In this document: positions 1 through 7,853 of the stretch, one piece after another
Layout: every line of letters begins with the position of its first letter
Numbering within the stretch: the first letter of the stretch is position 1
Assembly (NCBI GenBank): GCA_028288765.1
Contig: JAQGHQ010000496.1
Location: 17,337 to 81,336 of the forward strand
From: Gemmataceae bacterium
GTDB taxonomy: Bacteria; Planctomycetota; Planctomycetia; Gemmatales; Gemmataceae
Length of the DNA stretch: 64,000 nucleotides
Reading direction: 5' to 3'
Position numbers and translations under genes: made by a program
Notes under the pieces: generated by a model
Seen by the model: only the letters and a program-made list of their open reading frames with translations
What the model was told of the DNA's origin: nothing
Database searches by the model: none

Positions 1-169
1 CCTTCCGCCCGAACTCCCAGAACCCGACGGCGGCCTTCTCTTCCAGGGGAGCGTCGCGGAGCCTGTCCCGGATCGCCTTCGGGAGCATCTCCCAGCGGGG
101 GTCGATTCCCACACAAAGCGGGCCTTTACGGCGGACGGCGTCGGCGAGACGGTCGGCGAACGAAGCCAT
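1..169 (-). CDS. pyrF: Orotidine 5'-phosphate decarboxylase, N-terminal part (cut by window edge)
   Basis: The reverse strand from ATG at 167-169 gives about 56 residues before the window ends. Near residue 17 it contains LCVGIDPRWEMLP, the N-terminal substrate-binding signature of the long (group 2) bacterial OMP decarboxylases, which make UMP from OMP in pyrimidine synthesis. The active-site lysine region lies outside the window. It is separated from the next leftward gene by a strong hairpin at 182-271. The family call rests on this one motif but the motif is characteristic. Confidence 0.8.
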   Translation of the reverse strand, partial: MASFADRLADAVRRKGPLCVGIDPRWEMLPKAIRDRLRDAPLEEKAAVGFWEFGRK

Positions 170-181
170 TCCAGTGACCCT

Positions 182-271
182 GGCGAGCGGGGGGCGTGAG
201 CCCCCCGAGTAAACCCGGACGCGCCCGGAGACGTGGCTGCGAACTCGGGGGGCTCACGCCCCCCGCTCGCC
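182..271. repeat. Perfect 28-bp inverted repeat between pyrF and the PPC gene
   Basis: Positions 182-209 and 244-271 are exact reverse complements built on GGGGGGCGTGAGCCCCCC, with a 34-nt loop. The arm itself is palindromic. It lies 8 nt past the 3' end of the leftward PPC gene, so it could end that transcript. The related word GCTCACGCC recurs near 3400-3465, which suggests a dispersed repeat rather than a dedicated terminator. Confidence 0.75.
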
Positions 272-279
272 CAAGCGAA

Positions 280-2355
280 TCATTTCTTGACCGTCACGAA
301 GATCGGTTCACTCGCGTACCCGATCTTCACCACGAAGTTGATCGGGACGTAGGCCTGCACGCAGATCGGCACGTCGGCGCACTCGGCGGCGTCCGGGGCG
401 GCCTTCAGGACGATGTGCCCGACGCTCCCGGTCCCCAGGAGGGTCTTGCTCTTCCCGCCCACCATCGTCACGCCCGGCGGGAGCGGGTTCCCGTGGACCC
501 CGCCGAGATGCTGAAGGAGGACGTCGAGCGTCAGCCCCTTGTCGTAGTCCGGCCGGCGGACCACCTCGACGTCGATCTTCACCTCCTCGCCCGGCTTCAG
601 CGCCACCCGGGTCTGCTTCACCTTGACCTGCATCACGTCCGACGGGCCGGTCACGGCGGCGGCCTGCATCCCCGCGTCGAACCGCCCCCGCCCGCCGCCC
701 GGGAAGTAGATCTCCTCGACCGCGACGGCCGGCCGGACGAGCGTCACCGGCTTCCCGGCCTCGTCGGCCGCGTCCGCCGTCCCGACCACGCCGACGACCG
801 CCGCGTCGACCTTCGCGTCCGGGGCCGCGGACACCACGAGACAGCCCTGGGTCATGTTCGCGGGGACGGTCAGCGGGTTGACCGTCACCCCGGCCGGGAG
901 CCCCGCCACCTCGACCTTCACCGGACCGGCGAACCCGTTCGCCCGGACCACCTGGACGTACCACGCGGTCCGCGACCCGGGCCCGATCATCGCCTTCGAC
1001 GGGTCGCACTTGAGCGTGAAGTCCGGGCGGGCGAAGTCGGCTTCGAGGTAGTACACGAACCCGTCGCCGCCCTTGTTGTTCAGGTCCCGGACGCGGACGA
1101 CGTAATCCCCGTCGGCCGGCGGGGTGAAGATCAGCCCGGCGTCCTTCCCGTTCAGGTCGTCGTTCGACGCGACCACCTTCCCGTCCGGGGTCATCACGTC
1201 GAGCTGGGAGTCGAGCTGGCTCCGCAGGACGGTCCCGAACCGGCGGGCGAAGACTTCGAGCCGGACCGCCTTGCCTTTCGCCGCCTTGAAGACGAAGTGA
1301 TCGAGGTCGCGCTTCCCCCCGATGCGGCCGTTCACCCCGCCCGGGAGGGTGATCCGCGTCGCCTCCTTCGGGGTGTCATTCGGCTCCGCCTCGGTGACGA
1401 GTGGGAGCGGCGTGACCACCAGAGGCACCGGGTTCGTCTGCCCGCCGGGATAGGGCAGGGTGACGAGGTGCGGCCCGGGCGTCTTCGGGGCCGTCACCGT
1501 CCAGGCCGGCCGGAGCAGCCGGGCCGACCCGACCGGCTCGACGGTCGTTTCCTGACCCGGGTTCGCGGCGAGCGGAAACAGGTGCCGGGCGTACGGCTTG
1601 TCGGTGACCGCCAGGGCGTAGGCCCAGCGGGGGTCGCCGTCGTACTTCGCGTCGCGGACCGCGACCCGGTACTCGCCGTCCTTCGGCACCTTGAACTCGA
1701 GCACCGGGTCGGCGAAGTACCCGTCGTCGTTCGCGGCCAGCTCCTTGCCGTCCGCGTCGAACACGGTGACCAGCGGGTCGGCGTGCTTCTGGAGGTCGTG
1801 GATCTTGTCCTGGATGCGGGCGCAGTACACCTCGAACGTCAGTACCTGCCCGGCCTTCGCGGCGAACTTGTAGTAGTCGACGTTCTCCGCCGCCTCGACC
1901 CGCCCGCACACGACCGCCGGGACCGGGATCGGCTGGGCCTTCGCCGGGAGATTGTTCCCCGGCAGTTCGGCCACCACCGGGTCGTCCACCACGACCAGCT
2001 GCCCGAGCGACGACAGGCCGACGGTGGAGGCGATCCGGAACTCTCGTACTCCCGGGGCGGCGTCGGCCGCGACCGTTATCTTCAGCTTGACCACCGGGAC
2101 GACCGGGGGGAGCGCCTTGGGGTCGGCGGGCTTCGTGTCTTTCGCCGGGACGACCTCGGCGGTGACGCCGGTCCCCCCGACGAGCACCTTGTACGCCCCG
2201 TGGAGGGTGCTCGTGCGGCAGTCGACGGTCACTTCGGACACGACCCCGCGCTGGACGGCCACCGGGGTGACGTGGGTGACCATCGGGAACGAGTTCTGGG
2301 CGGCCGCCGCGGCCGGGACCAGGGTCAGGACCAGCAGGCCGAGTGCCGCGCGCAT
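280..2355 (-). CDS. Secreted PPC-domain protein
   Basis: 691 aa. The N-terminus is a Sec signal peptide (MRAALGLLVLTLVPAAAAAQ). An immunoglobulin/TIG-like segment covers about residues 22-115. Two copies of the bacterial pre-peptidase C-terminal beta-sandwich follow, near 120-250 and 325-440, each with the D-x-Y/H-F...G..V.LE/FEV pattern. The rest is beta-rich with Ig-like character and no protease active site. Its organisation matches the protein at 20921-23161, so the two are paralogues. Such proteins are abundant in planctomycetes and are exported, but their ligands are unknown. It is probably an extracellular or periplasmic binding/structural protein. Confidence 0.85.
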   Translation of the reverse strand: MRAALGLLVLTLVPAAAAAQNSFPMVTHVTPVAVQRGVVSEVTVDCRTSTLHGAYKVLVGGTGVTAEVVPAKDTKPADPKALPPVVPVVKLKITVAADAAPGVREFRIASTVGLSSLGQLVVVDDPVVAELPGNNLPAKAQPIPVPAVVCGRVEAAENVDYYKFAAKAGQVLTFEVYCARIQDKIHDLQKHADPLVTVFDADGKELAANDDGYFADPVLEFKVPKDGEYRVAVRDAKYDGDPRWAYALAVTDKPYARHLFPLAANPGQETTVEPVGSARLLRPAWTVTAPKTPGPHLVTLPYPGGQTNPVPLVVTPLPLVTEAEPNDTPKEATRITLPGGVNGRIGGKRDLDHFVFKAAKGKAVRLEVFARRFGTVLRSQLDSQLDVMTPDGKVVASNDDLNGKDAGLIFTPPADGDYVVRVRDLNNKGGDGFVYYLEADFARPDFTLKCDPSKAMIGPGSRTAWYVQVVRANGFAGPVKVEVAGLPAGVTVNPLTVPANMTQGCLVVSAAPDAKVDAAVVGVVGTADAADEAGKPVTLVRPAVAVEEIYFPGGGRGRFDAGMQAAAVTGPSDVMQVKVKQTRVALKPGEEVKIDVEVVRRPDYDKGLTLDVLLQHLGGVHGNPLPPGVTMVGGKSKTLLGTGSVGHIVLKAAPDAAECADVPICVQAYVPINFVVKIGYASEPIFVTVKK

Positions 2356-2375
2356 GGGATGCCTCGCGAAACACG

Positions 2376-2646
2376 CCCGGGGCGTTGCCCTGGGCTAAGT
2401 GCTGTCACCCCGTTGGGGTGAAACCAACCGGGGAGCGGAGCTCCATCTTCACCCCAACGGGGTGAGAGCGTTTAGTGCTGTGTCGACATCCACAAGGGGT
2501 TTGGTGTCTCAGGGATTTCAGCCTGAAAGGCTGAGAGCGCATCGCCCTGGGCTATGCGCTCCCACCCCGTCGGGGTGAAAGAACCACATCCCACCGAGGA
2601 TCTCGACAAAGCAAGCGTTTAGCCCAGGGCAACGCCCTGGGCCGGG
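2376..2646. repeat. REP-like palindrome cluster filling the intergenic gap
   Basis: The 307-bp gap 2356-2662 contains no gene. It is a block of small palindromes: CACCCCNACGGGGTG-type units (about 2406-2420, 2451-2465 and 2562-2578), a TCAGCCTGAAAGGCTGA unit (about 2519-2535), and outer GCCCAGGGCAACGCCCTGGG arms at about 2377-2398 and 2619-2642 in inverse orientation with one mismatch. Units are followed by the word GAGAGC or ATGCGCTC. The same words, including the linker GTCGACATCCAC, recur inverted at 46675-46855. Confidence 0.8.
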
Positions 2647-2662
2647 GGAGGAGTTGCCTGGC

Positions 2663-3256
2663 TCACTTCCCTTCCACGTACTCCTTCAACTCCAGGGCCG
2701 ATTCGGTGCCCTGGATGGAAAACGTCGTCTTGACGATCCCCTTGCCGGCGACGAACCACTGCTTGAGGCTGGTTTTGGTCCCGGCGACGTCGATGTCCCC
2801 GGCCTCGACCAGGACGGCCTCGAAGTCCCCGGCCGCGACCTTCACCTTCGCCTTGTCGTCGGTGATCTTGTACTCGCCCTTGACGGTCTGGGTGCCGACC
2901 TTGGAGTCGATCTTCCAGGCCTCGCCCTTTTTTACCGGGAGCGCCAGGATCTTGATCGGCGGGTCGACCTTGTCGTCCTTCACCTTCGCCCGGTAAACCC
3001 CGTCGGCCTTGACGAAGTACAGCTCGCTCGCCTTCGTCTGCCCGCCGACGATCACGTCCAGCTTGACGCAGTCCTCGGTACCGACCTTCTCGTTCCCGAC
3101 GACGACGACGGTCACTTCCTGGCCGTCGGGCAGCTTGTACACCCACTTGGACTTGGGCTTGAGCGGGAACAGGTCGGTGCCCGGGGGCTGGGCCAAAGCC
3201 GTCCCGGCGACCAGGATCACCGCCGCCCCGATCACTAACCGCAAGGTCCGACGCAT
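2663..3256 (-). CDS. Secreted protein of unknown function
   Basis: 197 aa from ATG 3256, chosen because AGGAG lies 7 nt upstream and the protein then opens with a clean signal peptide (MRRTLRLVIGAAVILVAGTALAQ). The open frame extends further 5' but that part is low-complexity and not signal-like. The mature part is beta-rich with alternating charged and hydrophobic strands (W-x-Y-K...GQEVTVVVVG; VKLDVIVGGQTKASELYFVK), like the lipocalin/YceI-like exported hypothetical proteins of planctomycetes. No catalytic motif is visible and I do not recognise a named family. Confidence 0.75.
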   Translation of the reverse strand: MRRTLRLVIGAAVILVAGTALAQPPGTDLFPLKPKSKWVYKLPDGQEVTVVVVGNEKVGTEDCVKLDVIVGGQTKASELYFVKADGVYRAKVKDDKVDPPIKILALPVKKGEAWKIDSKVGTQTVKGEYKITDDKAKVKVAAGDFEAVLVEAGDIDVAGTKTSLKQWFVAGKGIVKTTFSIQGTESALELKEYVEGK

Positions 3257-3500
3257 CCGTGTAACTCCTGAGTATGTCTCGTACTGGGACAGGCCCGGGC
3301 GCATCCCGGACGAACCGGGGTAGTATAGGCCGGGCGCGTGGGTCGGGTATGTCGGGGATCGGGCGTGTTGGGATCGGGGATCGCGCGGCGAGCGGGACGA
3401 GTGAGCCCCCCGCGGACACGAACGACCCGCCATCCCGTCACTCCATTCTCGGGGCTCACGCCGCGCGAGATCGGACACCCCCGCTCCCTCTATGCCCGTC

Positions 3501-5135
3501 TCACCGAAACACCGGCTCGGGCACCTTCTCCCCGCGGGCGGCTTTCGCCACGCCGCCCGCGTTCTTGAGCGGGGCGAGCAGCTTGAGGTCCGCCACCGGC
3601 TTTCCGCCGGCCCGCCACGCGGCCTTCGCCGCCACCCCGTCGGACGCCGAATAATACCCCTCGGGGGCGAACGCCAGCCAGTCGCCCTGTTCGCCGGTCC
3701 CGGCCCCGCTCCAGAACGTCGCCAGGAGCCGGGCGCCGGCGACGTCCCACAGCTTCACCGTCCCGTCGGCCCCGCCGCCCGCCACCCGCTTCCCGGCCGG
3801 GTCGACCGCGACCGCGAACACGGGCGACCCGGTGATCACGGCCTTCGTCTGGTCCCCGGCCTCAGGCTTGTACAACCGGATCGTGCCGTCGCCGCCGGCG
3901 GCGGCCGCGAGCGTGCCTTTCGGGTCGAGCGCGACCTCGTGCGTCGCGCCCCCCGGCCCGCCCGCCCGCCGCACCCGCTCGGCCGTCTTCGCGTCCCACC
4001 AACTCAGCTGCGTCTCGTACCCGGACGTGACCACCTGTTGCCCGTCCGGCCGCACGGCGACGGTGAGCACCTCCTGTTCCATCCCGCTGAACGTGACCAG
4101 CCCCTTCCCGGTGGCGGCGTCGACCACCCGCCCGGTCCGGTCCTTGCTCGCGGTCGCGTACCAGTCTCCCTTCGGGGAGAACGCGACCGCGTACACGAAG
4201 TCCGAGTGCCCGGTGAACGTGTGCAGCACCCCGGCCGTCTTCGCGTCCCACAGCCGGACCGTCTTGTCGAAACTGGCGGAGACGATCCGGGTGCCGTCCG
4301 GGCTCCACGACACGCCCGACACGGTATCGAGGTGGCCGCCGAGGGACGCGACGAGCTTCCAGTCCCTCGTGTCGAAGAGGCGGAGGTCGCCGCGGGCGGA
4401 CGGCTGCCCGCCGGCGACGGCGAGGAGCGTGCCGTCGGGCGAGAACTTCAGGTCGTTCACCGCCCCGAGGACGTTGGTGAGCACCTTCGCCGGCTTCGCG
4501 GCGTCGAGGTCCCAAACGGTGACGCGGCCGTAGGTCCCGGTGGCGAGCTGCCTGCCGTCCGGAGAGAACGCGACCGCGGCGACCGGCGGGAGCGGGCCGA
4601 CCGGGAGCGTGACGTCCAGCGGGCCGGGCGTGGCAACGGTCTTCGGCAGGGCGGCCTTTGTGGCGAACGTGACGTCGAGCTTGCGGACCTTTGCGGGCGT
4701 GGCCGGTCTCGCGATTGTGGCGTCGTCGTCCTTCGGCCGGGTGCCTTCCGGCGTGCCGGCCGCGACCCACTTGCGGATGGTCGCAACGTCCGCGGCCGGG
4801 AGCGGGTCGGCGTCGAGCGGCATGGCCCGCTTCTTGTCCTTGCTCGTGAGCAGCGTGACGATCAGCGACTCGTCCGGCTTTCCGGGCACGAGGACCGGGA
4901 CCTTCCCGCCCTTCCGGACGAGATCAGGCTGATCGAGCGCGAGGCCGGCGGACACGTCGGGTTCGGACAGTTTCCGTTCGCTGTGGCAGACCGTGCAGTG
5001 CTTCCGCAGGACCGGCCGCACGTCTCCCCAGTAGGTGGGGTCGGCGGCCCGGGCGGGCGCGGGATTCACCACAAAGACACAAAGGAGGCACAAAGGACCA
5101 CAAAGAAAACGAATCAGGTCTGATGCGATTCTCAT
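3501..5135 (-). CDS. Cytochrome c (PSCyt1-type)/WD40-repeat protein
   Basis: 544 aa. The signal peptide is followed by a planctomycete cytochrome-c-like domain with haem motif CTVCH (about residues 47-51) and the LDP...MP pattern that supplies the distal methionine (AMPLDAD). From about residue 160 to the end there are six to seven WD40 blades, several with canonical D...VRLWDAKT endings, forming a beta-propeller. Family members are exported and thought to act in redox or scaffold complexes, with functions undetermined. Oddity: the hydrophobic core of the signal peptide (FLCGPLCLLCVFVVNP) is translated from a dispersed CACAAAGG repeat, and no Shine-Dalgarno sequence precedes ATG 5135. Confidence 0.88.
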   Translation of the reverse strand: MRIASDLIRFLCGPLCLLCVFVVNPAPARAADPTYWGDVRPVLRKHCTVCHSERKLSEPDVSAGLALDQPDLVRKGGKVPVLVPGKPDESLIVTLLTSKDKKRAMPLDADPLPAADVATIRKWVAAGTPEGTRPKDDDATIARPATPAKVRKLDVTFATKAALPKTVATPGPLDVTLPVGPLPPVAAVAFSPDGRQLATGTYGRVTVWDLDAAKPAKVLTNVLGAVNDLKFSPDGTLLAVAGGQPSARGDLRLFDTRDWKLVASLGGHLDTVSGVSWSPDGTRIVSASFDKTVRLWDAKTAGVLHTFTGHSDFVYAVAFSPKGDWYATASKDRTGRVVDAATGKGLVTFSGMEQEVLTVAVRPDGQQVVTSGYETQLSWWDAKTAERVRRAGGPGGATHEVALDPKGTLAAAAGGDGTIRLYKPEAGDQTKAVITGSPVFAVAVDPAGKRVAGGGADGTVKLWDVAGARLLATFWSGAGTGEQGDWLAFAPEGYYSASDGVAAKAAWRAGGKPVADLKLLAPLKNAGGVAKAARGEKVPEPVFR

Positions 5136-5185
5136 TTGTGTTCTTCGTGGTCTTTGTGTGATCTTCGTGCCTTTGTGGTGAATCC
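5062..5185. repeat. CACAAAGG word repeat with inverted ends, overlapping a gene start
   Basis: GGATTCACCACAAAG (5062-5076) and its reverse complement (5171-5185) bracket repeated CACAAAGG/CTTTGTG words. The left half encodes the signal peptide of the gene ending at 3501; the right half fills the gap to the gene starting at 7643. The same family forms the 40593-40902 block. Confidence 0.8.
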
Positions 5186-5189
5186 GTCT

Positions 5190-7643
5190 TCACCGATTGA
5201 ACAAAAACTCCCGGCTGTTGATGAGCACCCAGAGCAAGTCCTGAAGCCCCTCACGGATGGTCGGGGCGGATTTCACCCAGCCCTCGGCCTTGGCCAGCTC
5301 GTCCTTCGACGGCCGGCGGGACCAGGTCGCCAGGTACAGCTCCTCGATTGCCTTCGGGACCGGCGTCTTGTCCGTCACCAGCTTCTCGACCCGGCCGGTC
5401 TTGTCGGCGATCTTCTTGTTCAGGAAGTCGCCGTTGAGCAGGTGCATCGCCTGGGCGATGTTCGGCCTGGTCGTCCGCTCGCATTCGCACAGCACCTGCC
5501 GGGCCGGGCGGCCGAACGTGTCCATCAGGTACGACTTCACCTCGCTATCCGGCAGTTGGATCGCCCGGGTGCCGGCGGGCAGGCCCGTGTACTTCTCCCG
5601 CGTCCCGGTCGCGAGGTCGATCGCGTCGGCCGTCTGCTCGGCCGTCAGCCGTTTGACCGTGTATCGTGTGAAGTGGATGTTCGCCCCGTCGGCCGCGTTC
5701 CCCGGGGTCTGGGCCGCGTCGAGCTGGTACGCCCGGCTGGTGAAGATCGTCCGCAACAGGTGTTTGAGGTCGAACTTGGCCTTCACGAAGTCGGCGGCGA
5801 GGGCGTCCAACAGCTCGGGGTTGCTCGCCGGGTTCGTCGCCCGCATGTCGTCGAGCGGCTCGACCAGCCCGCGGCCCATCAGGTAGCCCCAGAACCGGTT
5901 CACGACGTTCCGGCTGAACATCCGGTTGCTCGGGGCGGTCAGCCAGTCGGCCAGTTTCTTGCGGCGGTCGAACTCGTCTTCCCAGGCCGCAGCCGGGTTC
6001 CCGTCGAGCGGGAGCGGCTTGACCACCACCCGCTTGCGGGGGTGCGTCGCCTCACCCGCCGGGCGGAGGAACACGACCGTTTCCTGGCCGAACAGCCCGA
6101 ACTCCTGGCTGTTCTTCGTCCCGAGCCGGGAGAAGAAGGCCGTCATCCCGTAGTAGTCGTCCTGGCTCCACTTCTCGAACGGGTGGTGGTGGCACTTGGC
6201 GCACCCGATCCGGATGCCGAGGAATACCTGGGCGGTGGTCTCGGCCCAGTCCTCGGACGTGCGGCCGATCTGGTAGAAGTTCGCCGGCCCGTCGATGAAC
6301 GTGCTGCCCTCGGCGGTCACGATCTCGCGGGCGAAGGCGTCCACCGGCACGCCGTCGCGGATCTGCGCCCGGACCCAGTTGTGGAAGCTCCACATCCCCT
6401 TTTCCTGCAGCGCGGTCCGGTTGATCCGCAGCAGGTCGCCCCATTTCAAAGCCCACCAGTCGGTGAACTCGCCGCGGTCGAGAACCCTGTCGACCGCCTT
6501 CTCGCGCTTCTTCGGGTCCGTGTCCGCGAGGAACGCCCGGACCTCCTCGGGGGTCGGGAGCGTCCCGATGGCGTCGAGGGAGAGCCGGCGGAGGAACGCC
6601 TCGTCGGAGCAGAGCGGCGACGGGACGAGGCCGAGGTCTTTCCACTGGGCGATGAGTTTCTGGTCGATGAAGTTGTTCGCCGGGACCGCGGGGTAGGTCG
6701 CGACCCGGGCGAACGGCAGGGTGACCTGCGACACTTCCGCCTGCCCGCCGAACCGGATCATCACGTGCGTCCCGCCGGTCGCCTTGGCGGTGATCAGCCC
6801 GCCCGGGGTGACCCCGGCGACCGAGTCGTTCAGGGCGTCGAACTGGGCGACGGCGGTGACGTCTTCGCGCCGCCCGTCGGACCAGGTGGCGGTGACCGCG
6901 AGCTGTTGCTGCTCGCCGGGCACCATCACCCGCGCCGGCGGGAAGACGTCCATCTTCGTGACGTATGGATCTTGCGCCCCGGGGGCGGGGGCGCCGTCTT
7001 CGAGCCAGGTCTTGATGCGAATGTAGTCGCGGCGGCCGGGCTTCAGCCGCTCGCCGCCGCCGTGCTCCATCACGAGTGCGGGCTTCGCCAGGAAGATGCT
7101 CCGCTCCGGGTCGTTCGGGACGACCCGCCGGCCCTCGTTGCTCTGCACGATCTGGGCGTAATCGGAGGCCGGGTCGAACGCGAACAGGCTCAGCCGGAAC
7201 CCGCCCTTGCCGTGCTGCGACCCGTGGCACCCGCCGCCGTTGCACCCGGTCTTGGTCAGGATCGGCTCGATCTCGCGGGCGAAGCTGACCGGGACGTCGG
7301 CCGCCGCCTTCTCGGCCGTGACCGGTATCGCGGCCGTCGCCCCGGCGGCCGCGACGGTGATCGTGGTGGTGCCGTCGCCCGCGGGACGGACGACGCCGGT
7401 CCTGTCCGCGGCGGCGGTCGCCGGGCCGGCGCTGGTGTACGCGGCGGCCCGGGTGAGGTCCCACTTGCGGCCGTCGGCCCACACCCCGAGGACGATCAGC
7501 TGTTGCTCGTCGCGCGGCCCGGACAACTTCACTTCTTTGGGGTAAACGACGAGTTCCTTCGCCGGGCCGGGGGGCATATCGGCGGCGAATGCGGGCGCGC
7601 AAACGGCGACCAGCGCGACGGCAAAAAGGGCTCGGGAGGGCAT
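5190..7643 (-). CDS. DUF1549/DUF1553 cytochrome-type protein with Ig-like domain
   Basis: 817 aa from ATG 7643, which begins a signal peptide (MPSRALFAVALVAVCAPAFAA); the frame upstream is not signal-like. Order of parts: BIG2-like Ig domain about 25-110, cytochrome-like segment with CNGGGCHG (about 143), a second Ig-like domain about 235-320, DUF1549 (LIAQWKDLGL onward, with the internal GCAKCHHHPFEKW motif) and C-terminal DUF1553 (NRFWGYLMGRGLVEPLDD). This architecture is almost confined to Planctomycetes, where partner genes often encode DUF1501 proteins; none is adjacent here. Probably an exported c-type cytochrome-associated protein. The reaction is unknown. Confidence 0.9.
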   Translation of the reverse strand: MPSRALFAVALVAVCAPAFAADMPPGPAKELVVYPKEVKLSGPRDEQQLIVLGVWADGRKWDLTRAAAYTSAGPATAAADRTGVVRPAGDGTTTITVAAAGATAAIPVTAEKAAADVPVSFAREIEPILTKTGCNGGGCHGSQHGKGGFRLSLFAFDPASDYAQIVQSNEGRRVVPNDPERSIFLAKPALVMEHGGGERLKPGRRDYIRIKTWLEDGAPAPGAQDPYVTKMDVFPPARVMVPGEQQQLAVTATWSDGRREDVTAVAQFDALNDSVAGVTPGGLITAKATGGTHVMIRFGGQAEVSQVTLPFARVATYPAVPANNFIDQKLIAQWKDLGLVPSPLCSDEAFLRRLSLDAIGTLPTPEEVRAFLADTDPKKREKAVDRVLDRGEFTDWWALKWGDLLRINRTALQEKGMWSFHNWVRAQIRDGVPVDAFAREIVTAEGSTFIDGPANFYQIGRTSEDWAETTAQVFLGIRIGCAKCHHHPFEKWSQDDYYGMTAFFSRLGTKNSQEFGLFGQETVVFLRPAGEATHPRKRVVVKPLPLDGNPAAAWEDEFDRRKKLADWLTAPSNRMFSRNVVNRFWGYLMGRGLVEPLDDMRATNPASNPELLDALAADFVKAKFDLKHLLRTIFTSRAYQLDAAQTPGNAADGANIHFTRYTVKRLTAEQTADAIDLATGTREKYTGLPAGTRAIQLPDSEVKSYLMDTFGRPARQVLCECERTTRPNIAQAMHLLNGDFLNKKIADKTGRVEKLVTDKTPVPKAIEELYLATWSRRPSKDELAKAEGWVKSAPTIREGLQDLLWVLINSREFLFNR

Positions 7644-7853
7644 GGCGAAACCCCGGTGGGATTGGGGCCGGGTGGTGCGGTCAGGCGGGCCGGGGCACTG
7701 GCGTCCCCGGAGGTGCGGCGGGCGGCTCTCAGAAATCGTCCCGGATAACCATCTCGGAGTCAAGGATAACCGTCCGAGTTCGGCAGGCTTCGGGTGCCCC
7801 GGCGGTTGCCGGGGGACTTCGAGTCTCCGACGCGATCGGGCCCGAACCGAGCG

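Noticed and set aside
196..2421. 741-codon forward open frame antisense to the PPC gene
   Set aside because: Arg/His/Asp-rich shadow typical of high-GC antisense frames; the reverse frame has signal peptide and PPC motifs.
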